DNA from: Adiantum capillus-veneris
Taxonomy: Eukaryota > Streptophyta > Polypodiopsida > Polypodiales > Pteridaceae
DNA length: 64,000 nt
NCBI GenBank assembly: GCA_014529385.2
Contig: CM043942.1
Location: forward strand, 107,585,141 to 107,649,140
Direction: 5' to 3'
Shown: piece after piece, positions 45,011-56,066 of the stretch
Layout: each line of letters starts with the position of its first letter
Position numbering within the stretch: the first letter of the stretch is position 1
Made by a program: the position numbers and the translations under genes
The notes under the pieces: generated by a model
Seen by the model: only the letters and a program-made list of their open reading frames with translations
Databases searched by the model: none
What the model was told of the DNA's origin: nothing

Positions 45011-45540
45011 TTGGGGTTAACATCTGAAGGTTCAGTATCTTTCAGAAAATTTAATGATTTTCCAAAGTGGGGAAAACAGTATGTTTCAGGTAACCAAAGT
45101 GAATTGCAGGGTTGTGATGTGCTTGAATCAGATGATGTGATTTCAAGAGTCTTTGAAGAGGTATCTTATGTACTTACTATGTCAGAGCTTGAGGAGATCA
45201 GGCAAAACAGGTTACAAATGGGAACTGAAGTGGTCAAGGTCCATTCAAGGGACATGTATGATGAGCTAAGTATATATGAAGCACTTATGCATATTGAAGA
45301 TGATTAAGGTGAAATTATCGAAGCACAGGTTGAGACAAAATACAAGACTATTGCAAAGAAAGGGAGGCCAGTGGCTACACCGCTGCTAGAAGGAAGTGAT
45401 GGGATGATCAAGGAGGCTTCTCGACAGCCTATACTAAGAGATCCAAAGAACATAGGGCATAAGTTTACTAAGGAGACACTACAGCAAACTGAAGGTTCGA
45501 GAAGACGGTTTCCTCAATGAAGAGGAGATCACATGTTTCC
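45011..45540 (+). other. Linker between protease and RT of gypsy-D
   Basis: Open in parts ('VFEEVSYVLTMSELEEI') but interrupted at 45305 and beyond. It is probably the connecting region of the polyprotein and has no separate domain. Confidence 0.4.
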
Positions 45541-45545
45541 AAGGT

Positions 45546-46980
45546 ATGCTCGAAAAACATGGTAAAGCTTTTGCTTTTGAACCAAGTGAGATTGGGTGTG
45601 TGGATCTGAGTGTTGTTTCACCAATGGTTATTTTCATTGTTCCACACATGCCAATGAGCTTACATCCTATTCCAGTTCTTAAAGCTCACTTGCCAAAGGT
45701 TATCAATTTGCTTGATGAAAAGATTCAAATGGGAATTTTGGAGCCGTCATGTGCTCCGTATTCTAATAGATGGTTTACTGTTCCGAAGAAAAATGGTACA
45801 TTAAGGTTCATTCAGGATATGCAGCCAGTTAACATGGTAACAATCCGCAATGTGGGTACTGGCCCAATTATGGATGAATTCGCTGAGGCCTTTACAGGTA
45901 GATCTATTTACTCCATGGGTTATCTTTATTCAGGATATGATCAATTCCAGTTAGCTTTGGAGATCAGGGATCTTACTACAATGCGTACTCCTCTTGGTTT
46001 GGTAAGGATGTGCACTCTACCACAGGGTGCTACTAATTCAGTAGCTCATATGATGAACGGCATGAATAAGGTATTAAGGGACTTTATCCCACATGTTACT
46101 ATGCCTTTCATTGATGACCTACCAATTAAGGTCTGTGAAGAAAGCTCAAAAGATGAAGCAAAAGACCAAAGGGGGTGCCACAATTTGTTGCTCAACATAT
46201 TACTGACTGTGATTCTATATTAACGAGGCTTGAAGAAATTAATTGAACACTTTCAGGTCAAAAATCAACTTTTGGTGCTAAGGAGGTCTTAATTGTGGGA
46301 CATATGTGCAGTTCTGAAGCAAGAAGACCAAGTCCAGCAAAAGTCGAAGCAATCCAAAAGATGAAGGAAACATTTTCTTCAGTTACTGAGGTTCGTCGAT
46401 TCTTCGGCGCATGTGTATTCTATCGTATTTGGTTGCCACACTTTGCTCATGTTGTAGAGGTGATGTATCAATTGCTACGAAAAGGTAAGAGGTTTGTTTG
46501 GGAAGAATTTCACACACAAACTATTAAGAAACTAAAGAAGATGCTTCTTGAGGCTTTGACCTTGAGGAAAGTTAATTATAAATGCGACAGGTCAGTTATT
46601 TTAACAGTTGACACTAGCCCGACAGGTATTGGATGGGATATAGGCAAGATTATGTTGAAGGACACAGGTATGCAATGAGATTTGGAGCCAAGGTGCTCAA
46701 TGCTCGTCAACGAGGATATCCACAGGTTAAGAAGGAGCTTTAGGGAGTTGCAACCGCTCTAAGGACCGATAAAGAATACTTTATTGGAGCTTTTGTTGTG
46801 GTAGAGACAGACTGCTTGCCACTGATAGGGATGATTGCAAATTGCTCTACTCCGGACATTGCCATGCTACGATGGATAGCCTATATTAAGTCTCTTAACC
46901 TTGAATTTTGTCATATTGCAGGTAGAGATAACCCTGTGCAGATATGTTATCAAGAGCCAGGTTTGAGGATGAAGAAGAGA
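45546..46980 (+). pseudogene. Reverse transcriptase and RNase H of gypsy-D (divergent gypsy type)
   Basis: The RT shows 'RWFTVPKKNGTLRFIQDM', 'QPVNMVTIRNVG', 'MDEFAEAFTGRSIYSM', 'YSGYDQFQLALE', 'LPQGATNSVAHMMN' and catalytic 'PFIDDLPIK'. This D-E-F-A-E / G-R-S-I-Y pattern is quite unlike the other three gypsy RTs in the window. Frame breaks near 46160 and 46220 precede 'FFGACVFYRIWLPHFAHV' and RNase H remnants ('LTVDTSPTGIGWDIG', 'VVETDCLPLIGMIANC'). Confidence 0.85.
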
Positions 46981-47259
46981 TGTTGACCATGAGTGATGAT
47001 GTTGGCTTGAAGCTCTACGCATCTTCTTATCTACATGCCAATTGTGGAAATATTGCTCATGTTTTTGAAGTCTTTTCTAAAGAGTTTTATTATGGAGAGT
47101 GGCTTATGATTGGCCGCTACCTAAGCACTCTCACTAGAAAAGAAGGACCAAGAATTCAAGAAGATCAGGAAAAAAGCCTATGGCTATTTCTTGAAAGATG
47201 GACTTTTATGGAAACAACCAAAGCGCCCAGGAGGGGTACCACAACGAATTATTTGTGAC

Positions 47260-48080
47260 AAAGCAACTTAATAGCAGGTAATTAAAGAGTTTCATGAAAG
47301 TCTATGGGTTGGGCAAAGAGGAGTTTGGGCAACCTTTTTCAACATTAAAGACCGATATGGGTGGAGAGGTATGTACAAAAATGTGGTTCAATTTGTGGAA
47401 TCATGCTTAATATGTCAACAATACTCTAATGTGCGACATAGAGATGGATTGTATCCAACCTATCCGCTGGCTATGCACTACAAGTGGGTGGTGGACCTTA
47501 TTACAATGCAAGTAGGAGTGTGGTAGATGAGATATATTGTTCTTGCCAAGGAAGATCTTACTAATCAGGTTGAAGGCAGAGCTTTGCACACCAAAGCTAC
47601 CAGTTCAATATGCAGATTCTTGCTTGAAGATGTTATGTCCAGGTATGGATGTGTTAGTAGGATTACTGCAGATAGAGGCGAGATGGATGCAGACGAAGCT
47701 CGAGAGTTTTTTGCTCATATCGGTATAAAACTTGCTCTCACTACAGCATATAATCCAGAAGGTAACGGGAAAAGTGAAAGAGAACATCCGCCTATTGTTA
47801 AAGATTTAACAAAGGCGTGTGAAGGACATATTGGTGATTGGCCTAAACTCTTGCCATTTGCTTTATGGGTTGATCGCACTAGACACAGTTTTGTTACAGG
47901 ATTTATGCCGTTCGAATTGATGCATGGGCAAAAACCCATTATGCCTATAGAGGAAGCAGTTATGACTTGGACCATAATGCCATGGAAAGAAGGTATTTCT
48001 ACTGAAGACTTGCTTGCTCTACGTTGTCGAGAAATTTGCGGTCTTGCCAGGAAAGCACCGGGCTTATGGCTGTGAGAGTT
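47260..48080 (+). pseudogene. Integrase of gypsy-D
   Basis: After a damaged zinc-binding part ('CLICQQYSNVRHRDGLYP') the catalytic core reads 'YKWVVDLITMQVG', 'GCVSRITADRGEMDAD' and 'NPEGNGKSEREHPP', giving the D-D-E set. A TAG lies near 47524 between the first and second blocks. 'GFMPFELMHGQKPIMP' follows. The element is cut soon after 48080, where DNA of opposite polarity with leader ORFs A and B begins. Confidence 0.82.
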
Positions 48081-48225
48081 TGTGAGAGAACTCAACAAAA
48101 ACTATATGAAGGAGTTAAACCATAGATTCCATGAAGACTAGGGTTTGGAAAGAAGTGCAATCAAAGAAGACTCACTCTTTCTCTCTTGCATTCACACACA
48201 CAAAGAAAGAACGCAAAAGAGAATG

Positions 48226-48438
48226 TCAAAACAATACGAAGATGAAAACATCAAGGCTATGGTCATATCTTATCATGGGTAATATGAAAGGGTTAATGGA
48301 TGAGTTAATGGCATTCAATCTTGGCTGACCAAATAGGCTACGAATTGTTCTTTGGAATTGTAGTTTTGTGCTTACCATAATATAGATATTTTGTCTAGTG
48401 ATTGGGATTAATTGTGTGTACAAATCCTCTTGGTTCAT
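48226..48438 (-). CDS. Leader ORF A, copy 2 (70 aa)
   Basis: ATG to stop encodes MNQEDLYTQLIPITRQ...DVFIFVLF, 70 residues like the other A copies, sharing 'INSSINPFILPMIRYD' with them. Its ATG overlaps the stop of ORF B upstream as ATGA (48438-48435). It lies antisense to gypsy-D integrase, in a truncated element whose LTR is at 49-49.5 kb. No gag follows; the sequence ends in rearranged DNA. Confidence 0.7.
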   Translation of the reverse strand: MNQEDLYTQLIPITRQNIYIMVSTKLQFQRTIRSLFGQPRLNAINSSINPFILPMIRYDHSLDVFIFVLF

Positions 48439-48653
48439 AGCAAGATAACTACGCTTACATCAAAAGAAAAATTATAGTCTATGAGAGGTAGTATGATGGG
48501 ATCCGGTGATAGAAGTATTTCATTGAGCCTTTCAGGGCCGAAGAGAAACACTATACGTTGTTGAAAGTGTATTTTACGGCTAATCCATACGTTAATTCTA
48601 ATAGATCGTACAGAATGAAAGCGATAGAAATGATCATCATGTGGGTTATTCAT
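48435..48653 (-). CDS. Leader ORF B, copy 2 (72 aa)
   Basis: ATG at 48653 encodes MNNPHDDHFYRFHS...SFDVSVVILL. 'KIHFQQRIVFLFGPERLNEI' and 'SPDPIILPLIDY' match B at 8.8 kb. The stop overlaps the start of ORF A by ATGA, an arrangement that suggests coupled translation on one RNA. Confidence 0.7.
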   Translation of the reverse strand: MNNPHDDHFYRFHSVRSIRINVWISRKIHFQQRIVFLFGPERLNEILLSPDPIILPLIDYNFSFDVSVVILL

Positions 48654-48933
48654 CTAGGATAGTATGTGAGGAATGTAGATATGAGAGAAGTGAAGAGATA
48701 AGAAGTTTCCCTCCCAAGCCCTATTCTTGCCCGTAGGCAATAAGGATACTGTGGGGAAAGATGTACCTATAGCAAGAGAACCTAGAGAGGATGAATTACT
48801 AAGAATGAGAGAGATAGGTTTGGTTAAGGAGATGAGATTAGATACATATATATATATATATATATGTTGGATTAGAGATGAAAATGAAAACAACAAGAAA
48901 TCAAGAAAACATCAATGTAGAACACATCTTACT

Positions 48934-48951
48934 TGAAACCCTTCGGCACCA
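48934..48951 (-). promoter_or_regulatory. Primer-binding-like site of the truncated element carrying A2/B2
   Basis: The minus strand reads TGGTGCCGAAGGGTTTCA, sharing TGGTGCC with the sites at 9054 and 61443 but diverging after that. It lies about 280 bp upstream of ORF B, next to an LTR-like end (...CACATCAATAA). Confidence 0.45.
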
Positions 48952-48956
48952 TTATT

Positions 48957-50071
48957 GATGTGAGAGAGAAGAAGAGTGGATAATTCCACTTTGAATGATA
49001 CACCAAGTGCAAGACCTTCTTTGATTAGAGTTGATCTTCCAAGGTTAGCTTGTTGCAAGAATGGCTAGTCTCCCTCTAGGAGAAAGTGTAGGCTTGGGCT
49101 TATGTTAATGGCTAAGTACAATTAGGCATTACTACTCACTCCCTCAAGAATTCCTCTCATCAATGGCTTGAATGCTTGAGTTCTTTCCAAGGAAGAAGAG
49201 GTCCCCGTTTATAGGTGAAGGGAACCCACAAGTTGTGTAAACGGGCTTGCATGAGTGTGTGTTTGTGTGTGTGTGTGTGTGTGTGTTTCTCTCTGATCCC
49301 CTACTAAAAGGGCTTGGCCCCTCCTATTTAGTACCTTGCAAAGACTTTTTGGCACACTACAAAGCATCCAATTGTCCCTAGGGTTGGACCATTGGACACA
49401 ACCTTTAAATTTTGGAACCTTAGCATTTTGGAATTCTTAATGGGCTGAACCTTAGAGTCTTTGAAGCCCATTGTTTGCACATTTCTCTTTTGCAGATCGC
49501 CCCTCCTATTGGATCCCTATTTTCCCTCCTTTGGATCCCTACTGTGGCCGGTCTGCCAGCTTAACCAATATTCTAGCTTTTTCTCCCTTGGTACTTCCCC
49601 ATATTAAATGATTGGTTTAACATGAGAAAATCATTCAGGAGAATCAGATATTAGTTATTATGACATATGAATGTCTTCTGGAAGGTCTCCACAACTTCTT
49701 GAAATTTTGTATAGTCGCCATCAATCTATGAGTTCAATTTGCAGCACTTGAATATTGCATCCAAGGTTTTCCATACCTTTTCTTTGCAAGTCCTTGTTGC
49801 ACCATTTTCTACATTGTCAACTACAGCATTGTGCACAGTTTTCCACCTGCTGTATCCTAATGCTTGTCTTTCTTGTGCAGTTTGGCTTTTGTGTTTTCGT
49901 CTAGTTGTCGGCATTGAAAGGAAGAGGCAGACTTTCACACCACCAATGGACAACTTCTTTGGAACATCTCGATAAATTTTCCATCTCTTCTCATCCTGCT
50001 CCATCTTAACATGTCCTCTATGCAAACCCATTTATGAGAAGGCCGTCTCTAAGGCTGAGATTGCCCTTTCC
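48957..50071 (-). repeat. LTR-like region with TATA box, then unassigned DNA
   Basis: A minus-strand TATA box CTATAAACGGGG lies at 49201-49214, upstream of the primer-like site. A (GT)n tract lies at about 49258-49286. The outer LTR limit is not certain (possibly near 49717). Between 49720 and 50071 a 101-codon minus-strand frame with 'RTCKEKVWKTLDAIFKCC' exists, but I cannot assign it. Confidence 0.4.
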
Positions 50072-52779
50072 TTTGCATTCCTTCACACTTGTTGATGCAC
50101 TTTATGTACCTGGGATCAAGAAGAATCTCTTGTCTATATCCGCACTTGCTATACTTGGACTTGTAGTCAAATTTGTGGATGACAGATGTACAGTTCATGA
50201 TCTGAGTTTTGGTGATGAATTTTTTGCATCTGGGCTTTTGTTCTGTGGGCTATAAAATCTCACTTTGAATGACAAGTGTGGAAAAAAAATTTCAAATGCA
50301 ATTGCAGATTCAAGGCTATTTCAGATGCAAAACTTTGGCATGCATGTTTTGGTCATCTGAATTTTGTCAATTTGCTACGTTTGCAGAAATCTAATATGAT
50401 TGCTTCTTTGCCGCCTCTTGAAGCACATGTCAAACATGTTTGTGAAGGATGTATTTTTGGTAAGATGCAACGTGCAGGTTGCAGCTTGTGCATAGTGATG
50501 TTTGTGGGCCCATGAAAACTCCGTCCTGGGGCAATTACCTTTACTTCGTGACTTTCATTGATGATTACTCTAGGCATGCATGGGTATTTTCACTTAAAGA
50601 GAAGTCCGAAGTTTATATGTGCTTCAAACAATTTTTGGCTATAGCTCAAAATGTACTATGGGCACCCTCCGTTCCAATCGAGGGGGGGAGTATATGTCAT
50701 GAATTTAATGCATTTTTGGCTAGTTGTGGGATAAAACACCAATGTACAGTGACTTATACACCTCAACAAAATGGTGTTGCTGAGAGAAAAAAGAGGTCAC
50801 TTACGAAAATGTCATGATGTATGGTCAAAAGTCAAGCTTGATCACATTATTTTTGGCTTGAGACCATCATGTGTGCCACTTATGTACTAAACAAGTGTCC
50901 TACGAAAGATTTGCAGTCTATTACTCCATATGAAGCATGGCATTATAGAAAGCCTTCTATTAATCACATGCGTGTTTTTGGATGTTTGACATATGCTTTG
51001 GTGCCACAAAACAACGTAGAAAATTGGATGATAAGGTTGTCATATGTATTTTTGTTGGTTATAGTGTTGAAAGCAAAGGTTACAGGTTACATCATCCGCA
51101 AACAAAGCGTATTCTGGTTTCATGGGATGTAGTGTTTGTGGAAGATTCTGTTCAGCCCTTGCTGTTATGTTGTAGAGATAGTAATGTAAGGTTACTAACA
51201 TTTATGACACTTTTTTGCGTCTTTTCAGTGGTGGAAATTCGAATGTAAACTCCAATGAGGCAAATGTATAGCCTATGGGGGTTTCTAAAAATGTTACAGA
51301 TCAGCCTATTACTGATGCAGATGTACATGATGTACTTGATGAGGAAAGGGCAGAAAATGAGTAGGCGAGAGCTATGCCAAAATGGTGTGACAATAAATTG
51401 GATGCACCTTTGTCTAGTCATACTCGTTCAGGATCTCGCCATGCATCTTATGCATCAAATTGTTATGCTTTGGCTATGTCTAGCCTACATGATGTTGAGG
51501 ACCCTCTATCTTCTGATGAAGCATAGAATTCAGAAAATTGGATGGCTGTCATGCAATCAAAGTATGACGCACTTATAGAAAACGACACATGGACTTCATG
51601 TGATTTGCTTCCTGGCAAAAAGGCTATTGGTAGGAAGTGGGTTTTTAAGTTGAAATGCAAGGCTAATGGTGAGATCAATCGCCATAAGGATGGACTTGTT
51701 GCAAAGAGTTATGAACGACAAACTGGCATAGATTATGAAAAGACCTTTTCTCCCACTTGTCATATGACTACTGTGCATTGGCAGCTCATTTTGGTGGGGA
51801 TGTACATCAATCAGACATTGTCACTGCTTTCTTGAATGGTGACATATTTGAGGAAGTTTATGTAACACAGCCTCGTGGTTTTGTCAAGAAAGGACAAGAG
51901 GACAAAGTGTGCAGATGTAAGAAGGCTTTGTGTTTGAAGCAATCTCCTTGTGCTTGGTATGAGATGTAAGAAGGCTTTGTATGCGTTGAAGCAATATCCT
52001 CATGCTTGGTATAAGAAAGCTGACACTCATTTGGTCAAACAAGGATTTTGTAGCAGTCCAACAAACAACACATTGTATGTAAAGTGTGAAGGTGATGTAC
52101 TTCTCATTGTGGTTCTTTATGTCGATGATTTGCAAATCACTGGACCAAATGAGGGGAAATATTGATGAATTTAAGGCTGATTTGAATGCTACTTTCAAGA
52201 TGAATGATTTGGGGCTATTGCATCATTACTTGGGTATACAGTTTAAGCAATGTGATGGTGGTATGGCCTTGTGTAAGAAAAGTTACATAGAGACATTACT
52301 ATGTAAGTTTGGACTTGAGGATTGCAAACCTATTTCCACTCCCATAGGAAACAAGTTTGAATTTGAGTCTACATGATGCTGGTGATCCTACTGATGACAC
52401 TCTTTACCAAAATGTTGTTGGCTGCCTCGTTTATGTATGCAACACCAGGCCGGATATTGAGTTTGCAGTCTCAGATGCCAACACTATCTACACAGATAGT
52501 CAGAGAGTATTGGTAGTTGCAAGGAACCCAGTTTTTCATGCTTTCACAAAGCACATTGAGGTGCATTACCACTATGTCAGGGAGAGGCTCTCAATAGGAG
52601 AGATAATATTGGCTTATGTGCCAACAAAGGACAACCTTGCAGATCTTTTCACAAAGGCAGTGTCTCATGAGAAGCTTGAAGATTTTTGCAAAGCTTTGAG
52701 CTTATTCCGCTTTCTGGACTTATCATGTCCTAATCAGGGCATGGAACTTCCCTTTACTCATGTGCCAACTCTCGTTCAA
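50072..52779 (+). pseudogene. copia-2: protease tail, integrase, RT and RNase H, internally deleted
   Basis: Homology to copia-1 starts at about 50072. Order: 'SFTLVDALYVPGIKKNLLS', pre-integrase 'KLWHACFGHLNFVNLL', integrase 'LVHSDVCGPMKTPSWGNY' and 'QQNGVAERKKRSLTK', RT 'NDTWTSCDLLPGKKAIGRK' and catalytic 'VVLYVDDLQITG' (about 52108-52142). RNase H is internally deleted: 'TRPDIEFAVSDAN' runs straight into 'IYTDSQRVLVVARNPVFH' near 52480. Many frame breaks are present. A ~50-bp tandem duplication lies at 51913-52014. Confidence 0.88.
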
Positions 52780-53028
52780 TGCATCACTCCAGAGGGAATT
52801 TGTTACCATATACATGTGGTAGTGAAGTGTGTGAACACACTAGGAGCACCAGGGCATCTTTTCCCTCTTTAAGAGGTTTTTTTCCCCCTTGCATTGTATT
52901 TACGCCCATCACTCTAGGGGTATCCATCTTTTCATTGCACACTAAGTAACACACTCTCTACTGTATGCCTTGAGCTTCCTTCGTCTTCTCCAAGCTATGT
53001 GTGTTTCCTTGCAACCCTAATTCCAACA
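52780..53028 (+). repeat. 3' LTR of copia-2 (249 bp)
   Basis: TGCATCACTCC...AATTCCAACA aligns with the reverse complement of 16142-16385, the copia-1 LTR. The two elements are therefore one family in opposite orientations. Confidence 0.82.
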
Positions 53029-53901
53029 TCCATTCCATGACATAGTGTACTCATGGCAACCTATTACATAAAACTATCTCTGGTGGGGGTGTTCCTTGTT
53101 AGGAAAGAATGTTTTTCTCGAGGAAATATTTCTTTTCTCCTTGCTAAGGATCTCTCAAGGTTAAGATAATGGTTGTTGTGGTGGGAGCTACATTGAACTA
53201 TACAATGAAATTGCTTGAGGATAGCATTGTGCTGCTAGAAGTTAATCATGGTATGCCAGCAGCTTGAAGACCACCACTCAACTAACATAGTAAGAGGTTT
53301 CCTTGTACCAAGACGGCTTAGAGATATGTTGAAACAAAAAACACATGAGTTCTACATTTGCAAGATGTATAATAAACACACTTTCTTAGTATATGTTGTA
53401 CAAATTTGGAACTATTTTCATCTAACTTGGACTAAACAATGCTAAAATATACATTATGATGAGACTACGTCCAATAAGCATGGATTTTAAGAACCTACCT
53501 AGAAGATATAACCAAGAATGTTTTTTTAGAGTAAAAGTGGTTTTTAGTCTCTATTACGTCAAAGATTAAAAGGTTATGCAAACTCTACAATGAAATCCAA
53601 GGAGATGAGTGAGTGCATGTGTGTGTATGTGTATGCTGGGTATACACACACACACACACACATGAGATTTTTATGAAAAATGGTTCAAGATTTGAATTGA
53701 ACATTTTAAAAGGAAGAAACACGAAAGAAAAAAAATTAGACTATATAGCAGGCTATTGTTTACATTATCCCAATAGGCATGCCTTCTCTCTCCTAACATA
53801 TTGAACAAACGTCGAGAGACTTCTTAAAGTAAAATGGGTGTGGCGGTCACATGGGTACAAATGTTATCCAGTAGTTGACATTGGTGTTAACCTGTAGCAC
53901 T
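53029..53901 (+). other. Intergenic DNA, no gene recognised
   Basis: Short frames lack motifs. A (TG)n/(CA)n microsatellite pair lies at about 53615-53663. Confidence 0.5.
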
Positions 53902-54182
53902 TCATTGTTGTCAAGACCTTTGGTCATCCACGTGTGCCACTTTTGATGTAAACTCTATGGCCAAGCAAATATACACACTTGTGGTGTGTAGGGTACAGGC
54001 TTTGTGATATTGTTGAGCACTATGGCTGCTAAAGTTCAGGATGCAATGGCGGAAGGCAATGGAAGGGAGAAGACCGAGGTAGAAGAGAGGGCGGGAACGA
54101 GGAGAGGGAGAGAGTTAGGGAAGAGGAGAGGAGAGGGAAGGGGAGAGGTAGGACAAAGCTAGGGGAGAGGGAGAGCAAAGGG

Positions 54183-54213
<31 letters not shown>

Positions 54214-54660
54214 GTAGGAGAGAGATAGGTGAGAGAGAAAGAAGAGGAGAGGGAGAGGGAGAGGTAGGAGAGGAGAGGTAGAGAGTTACTTTTTTGGAGG
54301 GAAAAGAAAAATTCAAAAATTATCTTTCTAGTGAGTGTAAGTTTAAAAAAAGGTCTTTTTTTAATATATGTATGTAAGCTGAGAGGAACTTTTAAGTAGA
54401 AAAATATGTGAAAATTGGATATTTGATTAAAATTCATTTTATAGCTTGGGTTTATGCACGTTTTTGAGGTTGTGGCATGGGAAAGGGGTGAAAGTAGGTA
54501 GTTAAGGCCATTATACTTTTTTCCTTCACTTTCACAGAGCTAGAGAGAGACAGGGACCTCTAAGAGGACCTCAACCTACATGGCTCGAGAAAAAACCCTA
54601 GAGAATTCTACTCAAAAGTAGCTTATTGAATGCACTTGTCCCCCAAAGTCTACACAAAAT
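53902..54660 (+). repeat. GA-rich ~760-bp repeat, copy 1
   Basis: It runs TCATTGTTGTCAAGACC...GTCTACACAAAAT and is nearly identical to 54867-55613. The middle (54060-54290) is almost pure purine (GGGAGAGAG-type). Terminal repeats are not obvious. Serine/leucine-rich minus-strand frames here are low-complexity artefacts. Confidence 0.85.
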
Positions 54661-54767
54661 TAATCTTAATCCCTTAAAATTAGGGATTCATAAAAAACCC
54701 ATGCAAAGTTCATATTTTTCCTAATGCAAGCATGTAAACATGAATGCATTGCATTTAGTACATATAG

Positions 54768-54862
54768 ATGTATGGGATCCGGAGAAGACTACATCTATGG
54801 GTGGATGTAGGTACTATGTGAGCTTCATTGATGACCATACAAGGAAAGTATGGGTCTATTAG
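54768..54862 (+). pseudogene. Copia integrase fragment, left part
   Basis: The frame reads 'DVWDPEKTTSMGGCRYYVS' and 'FIDDHTRKVWVY', the integrase-core strand of a copia family different from copia-1/2. It is cut at the GA-rich repeat copy 2. Confidence 0.75.
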
Positions 54863-54866
54863 CATG

Positions 54867-55613
54867 TCATTGTTGTCATGACCTTTGGTCATCCACGTGT
54901 GCCACTTTTGATGTAAACTCTATGGGCAAGCAAATATACACACTTGTGGTGTGTAGGGTACATGGTTTGTGATATTGTTGAGCACTATGGCTGCTAAAAT
55001 TCAGGATGCAATGGAGGAAGGCAATGGAAGGAAGAAGCGTGAGGTAGAAGAGAGGGTGGGAATGAGGAGAGGGAGAGAGTTAGGGAAGAGGAGAGGAGAG
55101 GGAAGGGGAGAGGTAGGACAAAGGTAGGGGACAGGGAGAGCAAAGGGGGGAGAGAGAGAGAGAGAGAGAGGGGGAGAGGTAGGAGAGAGATAGGTGAGAG
55201 AGAAAGGAGAGGAGAGGGGAGGGAGAGAGAGGAGAGAGGAGAGGTAGAGAGTTAGTTTTTTGGAGGGAAAAGAAAAATTCAAAAATTATCTTTCTAGTGA
55301 GTGTAAGTTAAAAAAAGGTATTTTTTTAACTTACGTATATAGGTTGAGAGGAACTTTTAAGTACAAAAATATGTGAAAATTGGATTTTTGATAAAAATTC
55401 ATTTTTTAGCTTGGGTTTATGCACGTTTTTGATATTGTGGCATGGAAAAGGGGAGAAAGTAGGTAGTTAATGCCATTATACTTTTTTCCTTCACTTTCAC
55501 AGAGCTAGAGAGAGAAAGGGACCTCAACCTACATGGCTAGAGAAAAAACCCTAGAGAATTCTAATCAAAAGTAGCTTATTGAATGCACTTGTCCCCCAAA
55601 GTCTACACAAAAT
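54867..55613 (+). repeat. GA-rich ~750-bp repeat, copy 2
   Basis: The same unit as 53902-54660, with small indels in the GA tract. It separates two parts of a copia integrase, so it behaves like an inserted element or a rearrangement product. Confidence 0.85.
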
Positions 55614-55619
55614 GCAGTG

Positions 55620-55840
55620 CATGATATGACAATACAAGATAAGTTTTGTGGTGAAAAGAAATATGTATCAGATTTTAAAGATTTCAGATATATTCCTTAT
55701 GGGCATGTGCCGGATGAATTGAGATGTAAGCTTGAGTCAAAAGCAAATAAATGTGTATATAATGACTATTCCCTTGAGTAAAAAGGGTATCTATTACAAT
55801 TTTGTCTCAGGTAAAGTGAGGGTGACCAAATAAATTTTTT
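55620..55840 (+). pseudogene. Copia integrase C-terminal fragment, right part
   Basis: 'KDFRYIPYGHVPDELRCKL' and 'ANKCVYNDYSLE' recall the copia block usually written FGC.AY.HVP.E.R.KLD plus KC.F.GYS. A stop follows the latter. Confidence 0.65.
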
Positions 55841-55869
55841 ATGAAATGGAAAGTTGGTATATTGATGTG

Positions 55870-56066
55870 TGTTAGGGTTAAGGCTAACTGGTCAAGCACA
55901 CACCACATTGATTGTACTAACCTTATCTATTCTTTTAATCATATAGAACAAAAAGGAATAGTGAGGCATTCCAATCCTCACTGAGAGCTCCACCAATACT
56001 CTATGTTTTCTCTTCTCATCCCTCTCACTCCGCACGCGCCACGCACCCTTCAAGTGGTATCCGAGC
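55870..56066 (+). repeat. Short copia LTR with initiator-Met primer site
   Basis: TGTTAGGGTTAAGGC...CACCCTTCA (55870-56052, 183 bp) is followed after AG by TGGTATCCGAGC (56055-56066), one change from the standard site TGGTATCAGAGC. No gag is recognised downstream. Confidence 0.68.

Noticed and set aside
49726-50031. 101-codon minus-strand ORF
   Set aside because: No recognisable domain, and it borders the truncated end of copia-2; kept only as unassigned DNA.
54029-54316. Ser/Leu/Pro-rich ORFs in the GA-rich repeats
   Set aside because: They are low-complexity translations of a purine tract; both repeat copies show indels inconsistent with coding.
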